Source: Utricularia gibba (taxonomy: Eukaryota > Streptophyta > Magnoliopsida > Lamiales > Lentibulariaceae). From it: a DNA stretch of 64,000 nucleotides. The notes under the pieces are model-generated. The model was not told the origin of the DNA, made no database searches, and was given only the letters and a program-made list of their open reading frames with translations. Shown here one piece after another: positions 58,513-64,000 of the stretch. The position numbers and the translations under genes were made by a program. Location: assembly GCA_002189035.1 (NCBI GenBank), contig NEEC01000026.1, forward strand, positions 310,001-374,000, given 5' to 3'. Positions within the stretch are counted from its first letter, which is position 1, and each line of letters begins with the position of its first letter.

Positions 58513-61320
58513 ATGGGGCATTGTTGCAGCAAGACCGTCGCCGTTTCCGTCGACAAGGATGACTTCAACTCCGCCGCACCTCCCGACAACTGGCGCCCTC
58601 AGGCCCCGGCATCGGGATCGCGTACCCCATCAGCCTCCGGCAATGGCGCTGCCCCAACCCCACCCCATTACTTCACTTCAAGCCCCTTCCAAAGCCCTTA
58701 CCCCACTGGTGTTGCTCCCTCGCCATCGCCATCGAGGACTCCGGGAAGAAAATTCCGATGGCCCTTGCCGCCGCCTTCTCCTGCGAAGCCCATTATGTCG
58801 GCTCTTATGAAACGGCAACAAGCTTCGCAGCCCACGAAGCCCATACCTGAGGAGGCCCCGGCGTCGACAGTTTTGAGCCAAGTAACCAACAGCTTGATAA
58901 GACCTTTGGGTATTCGAAGACCTTCGGGGCAAAGTACGAACTTGGAAAAGAAGTGGGTCGTGGGCATTTTGGGCATACTTGTTTCGCCAAAGTGAAAAAA
59001 GGGGAGCTCAAGAATCAGCCAGTCGCTGTGAAGATAATTTCCAAGGCTAAGGCGAGCGATGAGTTTGCTTTGCTATTTCTTGTTACTCTTTGATGAAAGA
59101 AGAATGCCTTTTCATGTCTCAATTCTTCTGCAGATGACAACAGCAATAGCCATAGAGGATGTAAGGAGGGAGATTAAGATACTGAAAGCACTCTCTGGAC
59201 ATAAAAGTCTCGTAAAATTTTATGACGCGTTTGAAGATGCAACCAGCGTCTTTGTAGTAATGGAGTAAGAAATGCGCTCATGATCCTTTCTTCCCAAAAG
59301 CTTCCTAAGTTCAGTTTTGATCTACCGAAGAGTAATCACCATAAGGTAGGATTTTTTCTTTAATGGGCTTGTCATATCGTTATTTCAACAGATTATGTGA
59401 AGGGGGAGAACTGCTGGATAGGATTTTAGCAAGGTAATAACAATGAATTGCCTATCATTCCTTAGATACACAATCACTTAATAATTGAGTTTCATTTCTT
59501 CTTGTTTCATCGGTCCAGAGGTGGAAGATATGCAGAAGAGGATGCTAAGATTATAGTTGTGCAGATGCTAAGCGTAGTAGCTTTTTGTCACCTTCAAGGT
59601 GTTGTGCACAGGGATCTAAAACCGGAGGTATCAACCACTTCATGTGAATGCCAAAATGAGTTGAATACGAAAGACCTCACCAAATTCGCTTTTTGTTTGA
59701 TTCTCTTGCAGAACTTTTTGTTTGCTACAAAGGATGAAGATTCTCCCATGAAGGTCATAGATTTTGGTCTATCCGATTTCATCCGGCCAGGTGAATGTCC
59801 ATCTTCGTCACTTGATTGGAGCATTTGAGCTGGGTACAAGTTCATTGGAACTCCTGGCACGCTATGGTTATGTTGTGCGAGCTTATGATACTAAACAGAT
59901 TCTTCTTTGTCAGTCGATGCTGGTTATAGCTCATGTATTCCTAGCACAACTGCTGGTTTATTGTTGCAGATGAACGTCTAAACGATATTGTTGGCAGTGC
60001 ATACTACGTAGCACCTGAAGTGCTCCATAGATCATACAGCACTGAAGCAGATATTTGGAGCATTGGTGTGATTACATATATTCTATTGTGTGGAAGCAGA
60101 CCTTTTTGGGCACGCACAGAATCAGGAATTTTTCGCTCTGTTCTGAGAGCTGATCCCAACTTCTACGACCCACCATGGCCCTCCGTATCATCTGAAGCGA
60201 AAGATTTTGTTAAAAGACTTCTGAATAGGGATCACAGGAAAAGAATGACAGCCGCACAGGCGTTGAGTAAGTTTCTGATTAATGCCTTGTTTGAAGGTGG
60301 AAACTCCTAGAAGTAGCTCCTTCTCATCCATCATTATTTCCGTTTCCATGGTGATCCCGTTAATCTGTGGCATCCCCTGTTTATCTCAGCTCATCCATGG
60401 TTAAGGGATCTGAACTGCAGTGTTCCTTTGGACATCATGATCTACAGATCAGTGAAGTCATATATTCGAGCCTCACCTTTAAAACGTGCTGCTCTAAAAG
60501 TAAGCAGTATCACTGACAAAGTATGCTTGGTAGTACTTTGAAAGTTACTTTCTGAAATGCATGTGTTAGCAGGCACTTTCCAAGGCTTTAACTGAAGATG
60601 AGCTGTGTTACCTCCGGGCTCAGTTCGAGATGTTGGAGCCGACAGATGGCCGAGTCTCCATCGACAACTTTCGGATGGTGTGTGCCTGTGCTACTTTTTT
60701 GGCATTCTAACCATTTACTTTGTTCCTAACAAACACCATCATCTATGCCTCTGCCGGGGGACTCCCAGGCGCTTTCGAAAAATGCTACGGATGCCATGAG
60801 AGAATCAAGAGTTGCTGATATTCTCAACATGGTACTGCAACTCTCTTACTAATTGTTAATGGAGGTCTTGCCGTCGGGAGATTCATTTCTACTGATCTTA
60901 ACGAGTGCGCTTTTGTTGTGGAACTGAAGATGGAACCTCTGTCCCATAGAGTGATGGATTTCGAAGAGTTTTGCGCTGCGACAACTAGTCCCATCAGCTT
61001 GAGGCCCTCGAAAGATGGGGAGACATTGCAAGCGTAGCATTTCAGATCTTTGAAAGAGAAGGCAATCGTATCATTTCTGTTGAGGAATTGGCACAGGTCA
61101 GTGAACTCTATTTTCCTCCAGACAACAGCTCTCGTTTTGCATCAGAAAACTCTCACCAGCGTCTGAGATCCCGTTTCAGGAACTGAATTTGGGTCTAACG
61201 GCATACTCCCTGCTCAAGGATTGGATTAGACCATCAGATGGCCGACTCAGTTTCCTCGGTTTCACCAAGTTCTTGCATGGGGTAACCATTCGCAATGCGA
61301 ATACGAGAAATCGGCATTGA
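58513..61320 (+). CDS. CRK: CDPK-related protein kinase (CRK), two apparent 1-nt deletions
   Basis: Ser/Thr kinase with degenerate EF-hands. The start MGHCCSKT gives an N-myristoylation/palmitoylation site, followed by a Pro/Ser-rich leader. Exons: 58513-59051, 59134-59264, 59392-59433, 59519-59627, 59712-59790, 59970-60266, 60390-60499, 60573-60677, 60769-60831, 60930-61096, 61180-61320. Motifs include the Gly loop [18 protein letters not shown], the catalytic [32 protein letters not shown], then RMTAAQAL and C-terminal [27 protein letters not shown] and [10 protein letters not shown]. The frame is lost at about 58895 (expected SLDK reads SLIR) and about 60994 (expected SPxQLEALER); each is repaired by one extra base. 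Expected size is about 594 residues. The first intron uses a GC donor (AAG|GCGAGC). Confidence 0.88.
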
Positions 61321-61747
61321 ACACAGACAGATCCTATCCCATTCTTTAGGTGACAAAAAGCTCAAGTATTTCTAGTGGCGCCTAGTTTTGAAACTTCCCA
61401 GTTTCTGTGAAGCATTTGTTGTCTCTTGGGAGGTTCTAATGAGATGATGATGAAGATGAAACCACGCATACGGATTTCTAACCTTTTTTAACTCGGCTCT
61501 TCTCTCGAAACTGGTCTTTTCTTTTTCCTTCAACGGCGATCTGGTCAAGATCTGTAACGAGTACTGCAAGCATTCCATTGTTGACTCAAAATAAAGCATC
61601 ACAGAATCTCAAATGGATAACATGCCAAGAACATCCCAAGCCATTCAGGTTTCAACGGTAGACGGATAAAAACCACGAGCAACAAGACAATGAAACTAGG
61701 GTACAGTCTCATACTGAGGATGAATGGCCACAAAAGGTAAGTGGTTT

Positions 61748-62664
61748 CTACTCTGCCTTCTCCTTGGTGTAGCGCCGGACAACAAAAGCCAGTCCTAAGA
61801 TCAAGAGAGGCACAAGGAACTGCAAAATCTTTATAACAAACTCTGGAGTCTTATCTGGGTTATAATTCGCTTGTTTTGGAGGCACATAAGCACGTTTCAG
61901 TGGCACAGTCGTTGAGTCAATCTCGCCAATGTAATATTTTGCCATCATATCCCTTGCCGAAGCACTGTGGCCAACGTCCTCAAAGTCATCGGTTGCATCC
62001 TTTCCTGCACAATGCAATCATATTTGAGGACGCCAGATAGTATGCGTATACTCCTTTTAACAAGAGATGAAAATAGACCGGTGTTAGTTACCAGTGGCGG
62101 AGAGCAAGACTTCATCTCCTCCAGGATGATCTTCCATGAATGAGGTAACATCATAAACCTAAAGGCAGGATTCATCTCACAAAATGATGCAACAATAACA
62201 CCTTCCACTTTTTCAGGGAAAACCAAATACTCGAAAACCCAATGTGTCATTTCCAATACTCGAGATGAATGAATCATAATCCAGCAGCACTTAAGAATTT
62301 CATTGGCGAACACCAGACATCAAACCAGTACACGAAATCCAAGCTCTACACAAGAAATAGTGCATAAAAGGGGAAAAAAGAATCCAGAATACACAAAGCC
62401 GGCGATGGACAAGCAGGATCACAAGCCAACGAACTTACAGATACCCAAAATTCACTTTACACGCAATGCACCCACTAAAGATGAGATATTCCAAATGAAC
62501 AAGCGAAGTCAGCAGAGCAGCCACTTTCCGAAAATTAGGAGGAAAACAAAAAGGGGAAAACCAAAAAGGTTTCTTACCTTTCCACCTATAATCAGCCAAC
62601 AATCCTTACTCTTGTTGTGCGTCGCCACATCCTGGAAAGAGTGCACTTTCGGATCTGAAGCCAT
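61748..62664 (-). CDS. CB5: Cytochrome b5 (tail-anchored, ER type)
   Basis: Electron carrier for fatty-acid desaturases and P450s at the ER membrane. Three exons on minus: 62664-62578, 62158-62092, 62004-61748; 136 residues, in frame at every junction with GT-AG introns. The haem-binding HPGG is present (His40, EDHPGGDEV), with the second haem His64 in DVGHSASARDMM. The C-terminal helix (FLVPLLILGLAFVV) and basic tail RRYTKEKAE fit a tail anchor. Start MASDPKVHSFQDVATHNK is the family standard. Intact. Confidence 0.96.
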
Positions 62665-62863
62665 CGCCTTCCGCTAGGCTACAGAGAGCAATAAACGAAT
62701 TGATGATCCGGATCAAAAAGGAATGAATCGGTTAGTCCACATAGAAGAGTCACAAAGGAACAAAATCGATCGCGAATAACAGTGAGCAGCAGGAGATTCA
62801 GCGTCTCGCTCACCGAATCACAACTCCCGAGGAAGCAGATGAGGACTGACGGCGTGAGCGCGT

Positions 62864-62981
62864 GGGGATGGGAATTGGCTTCCTCCCACACTTATTTATA
62901 ATAAACCCAAGCGAGGGTCACGCTGAATTAAATACCCAATATTATTTCTGCAGATTTTAGATGGGGGATGGGAATTGGCTT
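62864..62981. repeat. 18-bp direct repeat, 100 bp apart
   Basis: GGGGATGGGAATTGGCTT occurs at 62864-62881 and again at 62964-62981 between the cytochrome b5 start and the AAA-ATPase exon. Confidence 0.9.
62893..62900 (-). promoter_or_regulatory. Possible TATA box of the cytochrome b5 gene
   Basis: TATAAATA on the minus strand about 230 bp upstream of the start codon, inside the interval between the two 18-bp direct repeats at 62864 and 62964. Position fits a TATA box with a ~200-nt leader. Confidence 0.45.
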
Positions 62982-63268
62982 TCAGAATCTTGGGTTTATC
63001 CTTTGTAGTTGTTGCTGGTCATTGCCTTCAGAATTTTTTTTTTTAATGCTTTAAGTCCCTCCCTGGTTTTGGATGCCGGTGACTTTAGTTGTGAAGGAAT
63101 TGGTTTGTTTATAGGAAAGATTAGATTTATTTGGACAGAAACAAGTCAAAACCGATTGAAATATTTCAATGATTCCGTTGGGAGTGCCTTCAGTTTGAAT
63201 TTTTTTTTGTTTTTTGTTTCTTGGCATATAAGTTGCAACTCATTTCAATGCTGTAATAACTTGCACAG

Positions 63269-64000
63269 GATATTGTTGCGTGTGACGTTGTTAATCCAGA
63301 CCACATAGATGTGAACTTTGATGCCATTGGTGGATTGGACGCTATTAAGCAAGAACTCTATGAATTGGTTATACTTCCCTTGAGACGACCTGAGCTATTT
63401 TCCCGTGGGAAGCTTCTCAGTCCACAGAAAGGCGTTCTACTGTATGGACCACCTGGCACAGGGAAGACAATGCTTGCCAAAGCAATAGCCAAAGAGTCTG
63501 AAGCCGTTTTTATCAATGTCAGGGTGTCTAGTTTGATGAGCAAATGGTTTGGCGACGCACAAAAGTTGGGTAAGTAGGCTGCCTGGTATATAAGTCAAGG
63601 TTCCCTGCTAAATAATTATTATGGATGGCCGTCGCTCTTAATTATAGCAAGTATTATTGTGTATGCTCAAAAATGCCCACTAGGCTCCCTAGTGTTTCCC
63701 ACATTATACTCTGCTCTATCTTTAGTAGAAACTTGTTCCGCTTGTTTTTATTTTATGAAGACGTATAGGGCATTAATGTTGCTGAATTGTGCGGCTTTTG
63801 AATGTCTCCCTCTCTTGAGATTTTGAAGTTTTCTAACTGTCTCACCCTTTTCCTTTTCTGGTGGAATTTCATGCACTTGCAGTGAATGCTGTTTTCAGTT
63901 TGGCGTACAAACTCCAGCCGTCTATTATTTTTATTGATGAAGTAGATAGCTTTTTAGGCCAGCGAAGGTCTTATGAACATGAAGCGATGACTAGCATGAA
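63269..64000 (+). CDS. MSP1: Msp1/ATAD1-type AAA ATPase (partial, runs off window)
   Basis: Outer-mitochondrial-membrane translocase that extracts mislocalised tail-anchored proteins (family knowledge). Exons seen: 63269-63569 and 63883-64000 (window end). Sequence: [30 protein letters not shown], Walker [20 protein letters not shown], then Walker [16 protein letters not shown]. Exon 63269 starts exactly where plant homologues continue after an N-terminal exon with the membrane helix. No such exon was found between 62690 and 63268, so either it is absent, replaced, or unrecognised. The rest lies beyond 64000. Confidence 0.9.

Noticed and set aside
62303-62677. Plus-strand open frame over cytochrome b5 exon 1 and intron
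   Set aside because: It is antisense to a clearly spliced gene and has no recognisable content.
1-64000. A bacterial-type defence or secondary-metabolite cluster
   Set aside because: All genes recognised are plant housekeeping or signalling genes and mobile elements, with introns and no functional clustering.

Overview
This is plant nuclear DNA, most likely from a eudicot. Seven intron-containing or single-exon host genes have clear plant orthologues, and they are separated by a dense nest of decayed transposable elements plus one piece of plastid DNA. No species can be named from the sequence alone.

Layout. 140-5222: 3' half of a Tat/Retand-like Ty3-gypsy element with an antisense extra gene, split by a solo LTR that has a perfect target-site duplication. 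5223-7360: AT-rich DNA with a long hairpin and a hAT-type MITE. 7365-10095: plant mitochondrial uncoupling protein gene. 10078-11442 (minus): broken GIL1-like (DUF641) gene. 12000-15850: minus-strand copia debris with a nested solo LTR, then an LTR-like block. 16233-19000: Kazal-type inhibitor (+), ribosomal protein L9 (-) with a typical ribosomal-protein promoter, and a conserved plant protein of unknown function (-). 19830-21830: a second copia remnant. 25630-34062: a longer copy of the Tat/Retand-like element with LTR, gag, protease, RT/RNase H, integrase, 3' tandem repeats and antisense gene, all decayed. 34135-43290: copia fragment, two Athila-like gypsy fragments, another solo LTR and a copia LTR with its primer-binding site. 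43290-44300: two tandem ~513-bp units, each holding a 5S rRNA-like sequence with the same internal deletion. 45160-46745: plastid DNA (rpl33-psaJ-trnP-trnW-petG, colinear).

46863-57580 is the most unusual region. It is a composite Mutator-like element with terminal inverted repeats of about 620 bp. It holds a decayed MULE transposase (DDE domain plus SWIM zinc knuckle), a decayed PIF/Harbinger transposase interrupted by a copia solo LTR, an array of imperfect palindromes, and a gene in which a gypsy-type transposon domain lies upstream of a captured FCP1-like (HAD) phosphatase domain.

58513-64000: CDPK-related protein kinase (+, two apparent 1-nt deletions), cytochrome b5 (-), and an Msp1/ATAD1-type AAA ATPase (+) that runs off the window and whose first exon was not found.

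The host genes are housekeeping or signalling genes with no operon-like link. The mobile elements are nearly all broken, and solo LTRs with intact target duplications show that LTR recombination has been removing elements here.
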